64,000 bases of DNA from Gonatopus flavifemur (taxonomy: Eukaryota; Arthropoda; Insecta; Hymenoptera; Dryinidae), in assembly GCA_018340375.1 (NCBI GenBank), contig JAFFJZ010000091.1, positions 1 through 64,000 on the forward strand, read 5' to 3'. Positions 11,241 to 21,615 of the stretch are shown in pieces. The notes below the pieces were generated by a model. That model saw nothing but the letters and a program-made list of their open reading frames with translations. It was not told where the DNA came from and searched no databases. The position numbers and the translations under genes are program-made. The stretch's first letter is position 1. Every line of letters begins with the position of its first letter.

Positions 11241-12035
11241 CTGTATTATACACTGAATAGGAGATCGCACATAAGTTCTTCACAAATTCTTTGTAATGTT
11301 CAGAAGACCAGAATCGTAATTTGCATTGCCGACAAAATGGTTAAAAATGGAGGGAAATTCAAAACTATATGAATTCATTTTTACATACACTGTAAAAAAT
11401 GTTTCTAGATTTCCAATAAAAAACATTTGGTGAAAAACATATAAAGTTTGAGATTTTCAAGTCCTTTGAAAATTCACAAAGTTTTCGTGAATTGACAAAT
11501 AATCTTGTGTGGTTTCCAAAAAATGTTTGCAAATTGACAGAAATTTTTTGGACATACACTAAAATTGTTTGAGAATTTACCAAAAAAGATTGGGTGAAAA
11601 ACTTCCAAACTTTTTTTTGGAAGTTTTTTTACAGTGTACATTCGTATTAAGTATTAAGTGAAGCATGGAGAATCATTTTATGATGTATATTCAACAATTG
11701 AAAGTGAATCCAATCATTCATCCAATTAGAACGTTCGTGAATACTTAAATTGAATAAAAAATATTAAATAATAATTTTCATTCATTTTTAGCGTTTATGA
11801 ATGTTTCCAATTGGACAAATTATTGTATTTACTTGTAATTGTTGAATATACATTATGAAATTAATTTTTCATGCTTCAAATCATATTTAATATGAATTTA
11901 TGTGAACCTGAATTCATATAGTTTCGAATTTCCCTCTATTTCTAACCATTTTGCCAGTAATGCAAATTACGATTCTGATCTTCTAATCGTCACCACGATT
12001 TTGGGTTATTTCCTATCCAGTGTATAATAGAGATC
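11240..12035. repeat. Foldback element carrying an inserted MITE
   Basis: 'cactgatctgtattatacactg' at 11232-11254 mirrors 'cagtgtataatagagatcagtg' at 12020-12040. Arms pair through 'accagaatcgtaatttgcattg' and 'ttgaatatacattatgaa'. A separate TIR element sits inside at 11393-11640. Confidence 0.65.
11393..11640. repeat. TA-flanked MITE with CACTGTAAAAAA ends
   Basis: CACTGTAAAAAATG at the left is inverted as '...gtttttttACAGTG' at the right, each next to TA. Its ends resemble those of 20246-21174 (CACTGTTAAAAATG), so the two may share a transposase source. Confidence 0.65.
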
Positions 12036-13770
12036 AGTGACACCAACAGACACGAGTAGAGGAGTTGGAGAGACGTGATTTCACTTCATATTCAATCTAA
12101 CACAAATATCGAAAATTTAAAAATACTGCACAATAGTGCATACTAACGATTATCGGCTAAATCTAAACTCATATATTTGCTGATGATCGGCAAACGTTAT
12201 ACATAAATCATGAAACTCCAAAAAGTTTATGACAATATAACCTCCTCCAGGTTTCAAAATTTGTTTATATAACATTCTACAATCATTAGGAGAGACGACT
12301 TTGCATTCAGCCGCTAGCCATGAATATATATTATTCTGGAGTATCTTTCAATTTTCGATATTCGTGTTAGTTTGAACACAAGTTGAGAACAACATTTTTC
12401 TCAATTCAATCATCAATTGTACCCCCATCATCATGAAAATGAAATGAAAAATTATACAATAAAATAAAAAATGCTATAGCTTTGTTTGAATTTTGTGGGA
12501 AATCCCTCCCCAGATTGTGGGAAATTCCGGGAAATTTGGAGTGTAGGTGAGGGAAAAATTGTGGAACAGTGTTGGCATCACTGATAAGGACGCAGGAACT
12601 GTGACTGCCTGTTGTCAATAGTTTGTTGAAATTCCATGATACAATTTCATTTCACCAGGGACATCTTAATTTTCAAAAAGTCTAACATTTCAAGAAAAAC
12701 CATGCAAATTTCATGGAGAGGCATAAATTTTTTTTTTAAATAATATGACGATTTATACATAAAGGCTGTCTGCAAAACTTATTACAAACGCAACAACGCA
12801 CTGGGTAAAAAATGTGCAGTTTTTGCATAAAGTATGGTCTTGAGTGATTTTATGAGTTTAGGAATTCTTTTAGAAGAACAAAGAAATGAGATATATCTCT
12901 CTCCTTTGTTTTTCAAAGGGAATTCCTAAACTCATTGAATCACGTAAGACCATCCTTCCTGCGATTAATGTCCAGTAAGACCTCGATCGAGGCAGAAGGT
13001 CAGGGCCGAACTTGTCTCAATCGAGCGCCCCCATTCCCTACCACCAGTAAACATTATTCTCTTCAAAATTCACAACATTCATCATGTTCTGTATAGGATA
13101 TGATGTTTTCGAATGTGACGATTTTGTGAATATTTTAGATGCCTTTTTCAGGATCTGTGAATTATCATGTCATAAAAATGAATTGGATGAAATAAAAATT
13201 ATATTTAAAAATTAGGATTACAGAGGATTAAACATTGAAACAAAAAAAAATATTTTCAGTTATCATACACTTTCCTGAATAAAATGGTGTTGGAATTGCG
13301 TTTGGATTCAAGTAGATACAATTTTTTCTTGAATTGGAATAGACGTCACAGGAATGAATTGGAATTGATTCGTTTAGATGAAATTCCGATCCATTCGAAT
13401 CTGCTTAAATTCTTGGTTTAAACTAAGAAAGATTTCACTACAGAATAAGTTGGAATAAGAAAAATCACAAATTCTCTGAACTGCATTCTGCTAGTTAAAA
13501 AATTCAATTCATATCCTTCAATCTCAATTCTCTTCTATTTCATTCAATTCCATATTTTTCCTACATTAAATACCTACTTCAAATATAAATTGGGAAATAA
13601 AATAGTAAATGTTTGAAGTTTTTGACAATAGATATGTATGTTCTATAAGATTCGCATATCAGAACACAACGTAACGAGCTTCAAATGTGTTCATTGTTGG
13701 GTGTAAATGTATGTTTACAATTTTAAATCTCAAAGGTCGCGTCACCATAACATGACAAGCATGCTTGTCA
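12036..13770. other. Gene-free stretch with two weak hairpins
   Basis: No exon is supported. There is a partial palindrome around 12095-12380 ('ctaacacaaatatcgaaaatt' and its mirror). A hairpin at 12833-12953 pairs 'gagtttaggaattc' with 'gaattcctaaactc'. Confidence 0.45.
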
Positions 13771-13843
13771 CACACACACACACACACACGACATAGATCA
13801 ACCAGCATATACACATGCTGGTTGATCTATGTCGCGCGCGCGC

Positions 13844-13870
<27 letters not shown>
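13771..13870. repeat. Inverted CA/TG microsatellite hairpin
   Basis: A CA run, then 'gacatagatcaaccagcat', a short loop, its exact inverse, then CG and TG runs. The whole can fold as one long hairpin whose outer stem is the CA/TG repeat. Confidence 0.75.
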
Positions 13871-13874
<4 letters not shown>

Positions 13875-13904
13875 CAAAGTCCTTGTAAATTTTCGGTACT
13901 GAAT

Positions 13905-14178
13905 CAGAAAATCATAATATAATGTAAAATTCCTACTCTTAACGTAGGAAAAGTACATAAGAATTTGAAAAGCCTCATGCTCAGTGACATAATATTACAC
14001 TAAGTTTGTGAAGTAATTGTACTCTATGCAGATAATTTTGCTTAATATTGTGAGTAAGAATAATTTATAAACTGAGTGTAATATTCTGTTGTTGATGATA
14101 CGGTTTTTCAAACTCCTTTGTATTTTCCCTACATAGAGTAAGAACTTTACAAGATATTGTGATATTATGATTCAATAA
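13905..14178. repeat. Imperfect palindrome
   Basis: Blocks near 13915-13990 ('gaatcagaaaatcataat', 'cctactcttaacgtaggaaaa') pair loosely with 14090-14175. Probably a decayed foldback element abutting the next one. Confidence 0.4.
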
Positions 14179-14410
14179 GGTAAGACACCCTATACCCGAT
14201 CAGGGACTAGTACCCGATCATTTTGATGATTACGTCAATTTATGAAGTAATTTAGCTATAAGTTTCAAATGAAAAAGTTGATTTTCGATGCGTTGGTTAC
14301 AAAAAATATTTTGGTTTAAGATTTTTTGCACAGTTAAACAATGAAAATCTGCAGAATAAGGACTGATCGGGTATATGTTCACTGATCGGCTATCGGGTCT
14401 CTTACCTTAT
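14176..14410. repeat. MITE with TAAGGTAAGA ends
   Basis: 'ataaggtaagacaccctata' at 14175 is mirrored by 'atcgggtctcttaccttat' ending at 14410. The subterminal word CCCGATCA/TGATCGGG appears several times. Confidence 0.7.
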
Positions 14411-15840
14411 AGGAAATTAACAGGAATTTGTAATTCACGGTGCACTTGTATTTGCTGATAAAAAATATTTGATATAATTGAAGTTCATGTAAGGGCTTTA
14501 CATTAAAATACTAAAATGTATCTCTGATAGGAATATTAGAAAAAGCATGAGATTTGATATAGAAAAAGATCTTGATCGATGTTTGTTTACTATTCATACA
14601 TTAATGAGTTGAAACATCAACAAATAAAATGTTTTCAGTGTAATCGTTCTGTGCTTTTCAGTTTCTTTACGAAAATATTATGTTATATTTGTCGTTTTTT
14701 TTATTAATTACAATGTAATGGAGGTAATTATTAATACTAACCTACGTCAATTGCGTCTTCTCGGTTGCCCGTTCTTGTACACCATCAGATTGCGATTACA
14801 TTTATTTTTCTTCATTGATTCTGCAGCACTATTATACATTTACTTCCAATTATTCTTACTGAATCCTTGGAATAATTCTGTGTAATCAATAAATAATATT
14901 GAAAAATGAGGAATAGTTTGATGATTGGAAACAAAAACGATTGATGGCGGTGGATGGCGGTTATAACGTGGTTTCACTGCTGTGCAGTGATGCCAGCATT
15001 TGGTCGACCGAGTCGATTTACCCTCTCCATCTGACCATTTCTCGTCCCCACCATTCCAGCCGGGTGTACGCACACATTGAAACCCGTATTCATGTGATTC
15101 GGAACCGGTCGGTTCACTTCGAGTCGACTCGGACAATCGAGAGAGAACCAACTATCCGTCGGTCTTTGTCTTCTCAATATGTTTTACGATCGGCTAACTC
15201 CGTGCAAGATCGGGAAAAGTTTAAAGCCCACGCGGTTGACTTACCGAAAAGTTTCACCGCTTTTTCTCTTTCAAGCGACAATTTTAGTGTAATCAGTATC
15301 GGACTGACTTACCCGTCACCCCGGGCAATTCTCGGCCGGGGCCCTTCGATATTTTTTTCGTTTTTTTTTCAATTAAAGAGCCAGTTCAATACTGATTATT
15401 GAATTATCACGATGAAATATAGATTTGATGCATAGCATCATTTAATTGAATTTAAATCGAATATAAGTAAATAATTTTTCAATTATTATTTATTTTTCAT
15501 AAATTTTATAAGATTATTGGTTAATCTTATGACTGATTATGAAGCTTTCAAGAACTCCTGTATGTATTGTATAAAAATTTTCTAATAGTTACGCATTTCT
15601 AATCATTATTTTAAATCTCGATGATTTTTCAATGAATTTCATTAGAATTGTCAATCAATCGATGGTTGAAAAATTCTAAGATAGTTTTCCCTGATAAATT
15701 AATTTTCAGAGATCACTATGACATTCCAATGAGGATAATCAAATCAGCATCGATTATCAGATGTTGATCAACATCAAAATAATAACACTGAATATTCAAT
15801 TGATTGAGTGCAAATTATTTTCAATGGACTGAATAATTAG

Positions 15841-18805
15841 TCTCCCGTTCGGATCTCCGGGTGGAGGCTGCTCGAGGAAGCTTCATCAGCAAGGAACGAA
15901 AACCGAAGAATAGAATAGGGAAAAGAAACAACATTCTTCGAGTCGGAGCGTGGAATGTTAGATCACTGAGGCAAGCGGGAAAATTAGAAAATTTGAAATT
16001 AGAAATGAATAGGTTGAATATAGACGTAATGGGGATTAGCGAAATGAGATGGCCACAAGAGGGCGATTTCTGGAGTGGGGATTATAGAATAATTCATACA
16101 GGATCAAAGAACGGTCAAGCAGGTGTAGGAATTGTAATTCATAGAAGAGTAGGAAATAGAATAGAAAATTATTTGCAACATAATGAACGTGTGATGATGG
16201 TTAGAATGAGAACAAAACCGGTAGACACAGTCATAGTCCAAGTATACATGCCCACATCTGCATATTCGGAGGAAGATATTGAAGAAACGTACGAAGAAAT
16301 AGAAGAAGTGATAGAATATGTGAAGGGAGAAGAGAATTTGATAGTGATGGGGGATTGGAATGCGGTAGTAGGACAAGGAAAAGAGGACAACATTATAGGA
16401 GATTTCGCGTTAGGGAGGAGGAACGATAGAGGACAACGTTTAGTCGAATTTGGTGAAAATCATAAGATGGTTATCGAAAACACTTTATTCGAAAATCATC
16501 CAAGAAGAATCTACACTTGGAAAATCCCAGGAGATACAGCAAGATACCAAATTGATTACATATTAGTGAAACAAAGATTTAGAAACCAAGTGAAAAACTG
16601 TAAAACTTATCCCGGTGCAGATATAGATAGTGATCATAATATGTTGATGATGAAATGTTCTCTGAAATTCAAATCTCTGAAGAAGAAAAGGAAAATGCAG
16701 AAAAGATGGAATTTGAAGAACCTCAAGCAAAAACAAACACATGAGGCATTCGAGAAAATGTTGGATGAAAAATTGGGAGATCAAAAAGAGAAAGACTTGG
16801 GAATAGAGAGGAGATGGACAAAGATGAAGGGAAATATAAGAGAATGTGCGGATAAGATTTTGAAGAATGATGGAGTAGAAGCTGAAAACCCATGGATAAC
16901 GGGAGAAATTTTAGAATTTATAAATGAAAGAAGAAAATACAAGAATAATGATAGCCAAGAAGGCCAGCAACGATACAAATCATTGAGAAATAAAATAATC
17001 AGAGAATCAAGGAAGGCAAAAGAACAGTGGTTAGAAGAGAAATGTCAGGAAATAGAAATAAGATTGCATTTAGGAAAAATAGATGAAGCATATAGGATTA
17101 TTAAAAGATTTTTCGGACAAATGAAATCTAGAAGCAATAAGATTAGAAACTCTCTAGGACGACAATTGATGAAAACGGAAGAGAAAATAGAACAGTGGAT
17201 CAATCATTTGGAAGACTTGTATAGAGGAAACGATGATATAGCACTATTAGAGAAGGAGGAGGATGTAGATGGGGAAGAATTGGGAGATTCGATATTGAGA
17301 TCAGAATTCGACAAGGCTTTGAAAGAATTGAAAAATAATAAAGCGCCAGGCATAGATGGCATAAGTGCGGACCTTATAAAAGCCTCCAGTGAAGGAACTC
17401 GCGACGCACTGTTTGAATTGATTAGAGATATGTACGAAAAAGGAGAAGTACCGGAAGATTTCCAAAAGAATAAAATTGTCGCTATCCCGAAAAAACAAGG
17501 GGCAGACAAATGCGAGAACTACAGAACGATCAGTTTAACTTCACATGCTTCGAAAATACTGACCAAAATTATATACAGGAGGATGGAAGATAAAATAGAG
17601 AGTAGATTGGCAGAGGATCAGTTTGGTTTTAGAAAAAATAGGGGAACGCGAGAAGCAATCTTAGCACTCAGGGCAGTAATAGAGAAAAGGATAGCGCTGA
17701 AGAAATCTGTGTACATAGGTTTTGTAGATATACAAAAGGCTTTCGATAATGTGGACTGGGAGAAGATGTTTGCGATCCTGAAGAAGGTGGGAATAAATTA
17801 TAAAGATAGAAGAATAATATACGAATTATATAAGAATCAAAGTGCAATAATAGACATAGAGGGTCAGGAAGGGGAAGCACCAATAAGAAGAGGGGTGAGA
17901 CAAGGATGCTCATTATCGCCACTGATGTTCAATTTATATATAGAAGAAGCAATGAACAAAGTGAAGGAGGAAATTCAATCGAAATTACAGATTCAGGGAG
18001 AAAATATAAGTATGTTGAGATTCGCGGATGACATAGCTATATTGGCCACGAGTAGTACTGAGTTAGAAAATATTCTCAACACCATGAGAACAATATTATT
18101 GGAAAACTATTGTATGAATATAAATAAAGACAAAACAAAATTCATGATGTGTACAGCAGCGAAAACAGCTAGAAGAACGAGAATCAAAATAGATACCGAG
18201 ACAATTGAACAGGTGAAAGAATTCAAATATCTAGGAAGCATAATTACAGAGAACGGCAAAAGCGAAAGAGATATAAGAGCAAGAATAGCACAAGGGAAAC
18301 AGGCTTTTCATCAAAAGAGACAGTTATTATGCTCAAAAAATATAAGCTTGGAAGTAAGGAAGAAATTCTTGAAAAGTTACGTTTGGAGCACAGCATTATA
18401 TGGTTGCGAAACTTGGACAATGGGGAAAACTGATCAACGAAGACTTGAAGCTTTTGAAATGTGGTGTTATAGGAGGATGCTCAGAATAAAATGGATAGAC
18501 AAAGTCAAAAATGAAGAAGTACTCGAGCAGATAAATGAAGAAAGAGATCTTTTGAAACACATCGTGAAAAGGAGAAGCAATCTTATAGGACACACATTAC
18601 GGCATGAGAGTTTATTGAAAACAATATTGGAAGGGAAAATGAATGGTAAAACTGGTAAAGGTAGACCTAGAGCAAGTTATATGAAGCAAATCGTACAAGA
18701 CAAGGGATGTAGTAGATATGTAGAAATTAAACGTTTGGCGGATAATAGACAGGGGTGGAGGGTTTCATCAAACCAGTCGTAAGACTGATTACTTCATGAT
18801 GATGA
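15841..18805 (+). mobile_element. RTE-clade-like non-LTR retrotransposon insertion
   Basis: The inserted unit is flanked by TGAATAATTAG at 15830-15840 and 18806-18816. The right arm of the palindrome has the uninterrupted site (inverse of 'cataattattcagtcc' near 28270), giving a directly observed empty allele. The 3' end is a short GAT microsatellite tail ('catgatgatgatga'), as in RTE-like LINEs. There is almost no 5' or 3' untranslated sequence, which is either typical of the clade or the result of 5' truncation. Confidence 0.9.
15861..18782 (+). CDS. LINE endonuclease-reverse transcriptase, 973 codons
   Basis: The open frame encodes an apurinic-type endonuclease (about residues 25-270: VGAWNVRSLRQAGK, the catalytic GDWN, YQIDYILV and SDHN), a connector, then a reverse transcriptase (about 480-800: AIPKKQGADKCENYRTISL, DQFGFRKNRGTRE, FVDIQKAFD, GVRQGCSLSP, catalytic FADD near 720). 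The C-terminal region contains LYGCETWTMGK and FEMWCYRRMLRI, typical of RTE/BovB-like and craniofacial-development-protein-2-like elements. The enzyme would nick target DNA and prime cDNA from the nick. The frame is uninterrupted, but its first codon is GTG and the first in-frame ATG lies near codon 48, inside the endonuclease start. The copy is therefore probably 5'-truncated or translated as part of a longer RNA. Recent insertion is inferred from the clean target duplication. Confidence 0.9.
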   Translation: MEAARGSFISKERKPKNRIGKRNNILRVGAWNVRSLRQAGKLENLKLEMNRLNIDVMGISEMRWPQEGDFWSGDYRIIHTGSKNGQAGVGIVIHRRVGNRIENYLQHNERVMMVRMRTKPVDTVIVQVYMPTSAYSEEDIEETYEEIEEVIEYVKGEENLIVMGDWNAVVGQGKEDNIIGDFALGRRNDRGQRLVEFGENHKMVIENTLFENHPRRIYTWKIPGDTARYQIDYILVKQRFRNQVKNCKTYPGADIDSDHNMLMMKCSLKFKSLKKKRKMQKRWNLKNLKQKQTHEAFEKMLDEKLGDQKEKDLGIERRWTKMKGNIRECADKILKNDGVEAENPWITGEILEFINERRKYKNNDSQEGQQRYKSLRNKIIRESRKAKEQWLEEKCQEIEIRLHLGKIDEAYRIIKRFFGQMKSRSNKIRNSLGRQLMKTEEKIEQWINHLEDLYRGNDDIALLEKEEDVDGEELGDSILRSEFDKALKELKNNKAPGIDGISADLIKASSEGTRDALFELIRDMYEKGEVPEDFQKNKIVAIPKKQGADKCENYRTISLTSHASKILTKIIYRRMEDKIESRLAEDQFGFRKNRGTREAILALRAVIEKRIALKKSVYIGFVDIQKAFDNVDWEKMFAILKKVGINYKDRRIIYELYKNQSAIIDIEGQEGEAPIRRGVRQGCSLSPLMFNLYIEEAMNKVKEEIQSKLQIQGENISMLRFADDIAILATSSTELENILNTMRTILLENYCMNINKDKTKFMMCTAAKTARRTRIKIDTETIEQVKEFKYLGSIITENGKSERDIRARIAQGKQAFHQKRQLLCSKNISLEVRKKFLKSYVWSTALYGCETWTMGKTDQRRLEAFEMWCYRRMLRIKWIDKVKNEEVLEQINEERDLLKHIVKRRSNLIGHTLRHESLLKTILEGKMNGKTGKGRPRASYMKQIVQDKGCSRYVEIKRLADNRQGWRVSSNQS

Positions 18806-18918
18806 TGAATAATTAGATTTGAGCGTTCGAATTGATATTTCATCATTTCACGCACTATCAGTCTCTTTCCTTCGCTGCATTACTTCATAGACGTAGTATG
18901 TGGATCGGAATATCATAA

Positions 18919-19007
18919 GACCCCATAGCTTAGCGGCAAAAGACATGGTTCTTGAGAAAGAACGGTCGGGTTCGATTCTCTGTGGGAGACATTTCATTTT
19001 TTTTTGT
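18919..19007 (+). other. tRNA-like Pol III promoter block, left arm
   Basis: TAGCTTAGCGG (18926-18936) fits the A-box consensus and GGTTCGATTCT (18969-18979) fits the B box at 10 of 11 positions, spaced as in a tRNA gene. A T-run follows at about 18996-19004, a potential Pol III terminator. CCCATAG (18922-18928) can pair with CTGTGGG (18980-18986), and 'gttct' with 'agaac' forms a central hairpin. A full cloverleaf is not convincing (the acceptor and D stems do not fit together), so this is a tRNA-derived or SINE-like segment rather than a tRNA gene. Confidence 0.6.
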
Positions 19008-19174
19008 CATCTCTCTGGTGAATAATTAAATTTCACATCCGATTATTATCTTTTATGTCATTACATCGTCATGTTATCAATAATCCTGATCTTTTGGAAT
19101 GCACTTGCGGATTCGACCAAGTACAGGTTCGAGTCGATTGGAAATTTCCCAAATATTCGTGTCCATGAGATATA

Positions 19175-19501
19175 CACAGTAGAAAATTTTTCGTCAAATT
19201 TGACACACAAGCGAATGTTAACCATTTTTCTTCACACTCAACGTGTGTTGATTCCAGAGTGACACTCACAAAGTGTTAATTTGAACTCGAATAACATTTC
19301 AATGTGTTGAAAATGAATCGATCGAACAGCATTTGATCAGTGTGTTAAATGAACACACAAAAGTGTTAAATATTCAACACTTGAATTTTAACACGTAGTT
19401 AAATATTCAACACTTGAATTTTGACACGTAGTTGAATATTCAACACTTGAATTTTGACACGTACTTCTTTTTTACACAGTGACGGAATTTTTTTTACTGT
19501 G
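19175..19501. repeat. MITE embedded in the left arm
   Basis: CACAGTAGAAAATTTTTCGT (19175) is inverted as '...cggaattttttttACTGTG' (to 19501), with TA on both sides (19173-19174; 19502-19503). It contains many AACAC/GTGTT words. The same MITE sits at the equivalent place in the right arm (27653-27913), so it was present before the arms became copies of one another. Confidence 0.75.
19366..19464 (+). repeat. 33-bp tandem triplication inside the embedded MITE
   Basis: Three consecutive 33-base units ('ttaaatattcaacacttgaa...cacgtag') occur here. The right arm has only one equivalent near 27690-27725, so the array expanded in the left arm (or contracted in the right) after arm duplication. Confidence 0.85.
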
Positions 19502-19503
19502 TA

Positions 19504-20085
19504 GACCGATCGATGCAGAATCTTATGAAATGAGAAATGAATAGCACTTCAGAGGAACGTTTTTGAAAAAGTTTACTTGCAAATTTCATCAATTCCTGTG
19601 ACAAATTGATGAAAAAATTTCAAAAATTTGTGTCCATCGAATAAAGACCGATCGATTCGAAATCTAATGGAATGAAAAATTAAATCATTCCGGAGAAACG
19701 TTTCTGAAAGAGTATACTTGCAAATTCCATCAAACCCTCTGACGAATTGATAAAAAAATTTCGAAACTTTGTCTCCGTGGAATATAGACCGATCGATTCG
19801 AAATCTTCTGAAAAGAAAAACAATGAATATCACTTCGAAGGAACGTTTTTAAAAGAGTGTACTTGCAAATTCCATCAATTCATGTGACAAATTGAGGGGA
19901 AAAATTTCAGAAACTTGTGTCCATCGAATAAAGACCGATCGATTCGCAATATACTGAAATGAAAAATGAAATCACTTTGAGGAATGTTTTTAAAAAATTA
20001 TACTTGCAAATTCCATCAAACCCTTCGGCGAATTGATAAAAAATTTCGAAACTTTGTCTCCGTGGAATATAGACCGATCGATTCG
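19504..20085 (+). repeat. 142-bp tandem array with alternating subtypes, left arm
   Basis: Units start with GACCGATCGATTCGAAAT-like sequence at 19504, 19645, 19787, 19933 and (truncated) 20072, spacings 141, 142, 146 and 139. Units alternate: type A ends 'tgtgtccatcgaataaa', type B ends 'tttgtctccgtggaatata', a dimeric higher-order repeat. Each unit contains 'cttgcaaattccatca'. The array is mirrored in the right arm with the same spacings. Confidence 0.9.
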
Positions 20086-20245
20086 GAATTTCCTCACGGA
20101 GAGCAATGGATTTTAAGGAGTATGACAAATATCATGAAGGCTGGAATATTTGATGATATATTTTCGAGTATGAGGACAAGTATCTAGATTATAAGTGTTA
20201 TAAGTACAAGTATCCATTTGTGATGAAGGTGTTTGTTTTGGGGTA

Positions 20246-21174
20246 CACTGTTAAAAATGTTTGTGAATTTAATATACGTTCATAGAAAAATGTACATTAA
20301 TTTTCAAGGGCGCTATATGAATTGTATTCCACACTTGGATGTTGAAAAATCAATCACATATTTCATGAACTCCAAACAAAAGTTTTGAAATTCATAACAG
20401 TTTGTGAAAATTCATAACTGTAGATATTGAATTTCTGTATTTATTTGAATATTGGGAAATCAATCACATATTTCTCAAATTTCAAACAAAGTTTCTGATA
20501 TTCACCACAATTTATGAAAATTCATATCCCGATATATGCGATTATCCCGAGAGTGTGTGGACCTGAAATTCCCCGATCTGTTGAACACTAGTAGATTTTG
20601 AGAAATGACTAGAAAGTACTAGTTTTCAATAAATCAGGAAATTTCGGGACAATCGTGGTCTACCCTTTCGATGTGAATTTTTGTAGGGAAAATTACTTAG
20701 TTGTAAAATCAACATCACTAATTGTGAAATCAAATCACGCAGTTCTCATAATTCGCTCATATATGTATTTTCATTTTCAGAATTTTTTGTATCAATTTTG
20801 TAACAAAACATGATGAAGTATTCAGGAGAGATTTTTAAAATTGAATAATGTGGTGTTGAAAATTCATCGTAAAATCAAATCACGCGATTCTAATAATTCA
20901 TTCATATATGTATTTTGATTTTCAGAATTGTTTGTATTAATTTCACACCATAACATGATGAAACATTTGAGAGGAATTTTGGAAATTAAGTAATATAGTG
21001 TTGAAAATTCATGCATTTTTTTACATCGATTTTTACAATGTTGTGGCTTGAATTTCAAAATCCTGTCTATTATTTTGGGGATACGAAAATGTTTGAAAAT
21101 TAATACACAATTGTGTGTGTTAATTGCCCCTGAACTTTTTACATTAGATTCCAAACAGATTTTGTTAACAGTGT
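20246..21174. mobile_element. 929-bp TA-flanked non-autonomous element in left arm
   Basis: CACTGTTAAAAATGTTTG at the left end and '...ttttgttaACAGTG' at the right end are inverted, with TA on both sides (20244-20245; 21175-21176), as in Tc1/mariner-type insertions. It encodes nothing evident and contains two internal direct duplications (for example 'aatcaatcacatattt' near 20347 and 20459; 'aaatcaaatcacgc' near 20731 and 20873). The right arm at 27047-27050 lacks it. Confidence 0.8.
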
Positions 21175-21528
21175 AGATGGTACTGTCAACCAGTAATATA
21201 TCAATATGATAACAGCAAGGAAAAAAAGTTAGTTCCTATTATAATATAAGATTATTACAATTACATCCTCAGTTGCTTGAAATAAGAAAAGAATAATATG
21301 AAATCGGAAAAAAAAGATATTCCTCAGGACATGAACCCGCCCAGATAACACACGAAGAATTCTTTTTCAAGAGCAAGAATAGAACTCTTCAAGAACTAAT
21401 GAATTCATATAGAGCTCTGGAGCAGTTCAATCTGTCGGACATTAACAAGTTCTTTGAGCGTACTCAAACAATACTTCCGATATTCTCAAAGAGCTTGTTA
21501 ATGTCCGACAGATTGAACACATCCAGAG

Positions 21529-21615
21529 GACCGATTGATCCGAAATCTTCTGAAATGAAAAATGAACAGCACTTCAGAGGAACGTTTTCAAGAAATGCGT
21601 TTGCAAATTTTGTAC
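21529..21615 (+). repeat. Truncated satellite unit at the inner left arm
   Basis: 'gaccgattgatccgaaatcttctgaaatg...' is a partial 142-bp unit, diverged from the array, ending near 'tgcgtttgcaaatttt'. It shows the satellite once reached the central region. Confidence 0.7.

Larger units (their letters stand above)
14985..21528 (+). repeat. Left arm of the giant palindrome (with insertions)
   Basis: Three segments align in order with the right arm: 14985-15840, 18817-20245 and 21177-21528. The segment joints coincide with target duplications of the LINE and the TA element, so the arm was once continuous. It stops inside a short MITE (cut at 'catccagag'), directly abutting a truncated copy of the 142-bp satellite unit at 21529. 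That points to a deletion or rearrangement at the inner end. Confidence 0.8.

Noticed and set aside
14941..15402. A 153-codon frame in the left arm and its mirror in the right arm
   Set aside because: The same sequence in two inverted copies with different frame ends; no recognisable domain, and it crosses the element border.
16104..18593. Minus-strand frames across the LINE
   Set aside because: Shadows of the plus-strand reverse transcriptase frame; no family motifs.
18919..18990. A functional tRNA gene in the left arm
   Set aside because: Box A and box B are good, but the acceptor, D and anticodon arms cannot be satisfied together, and a second inverted copy lies in the other arm. Kept as a tRNA-like block.
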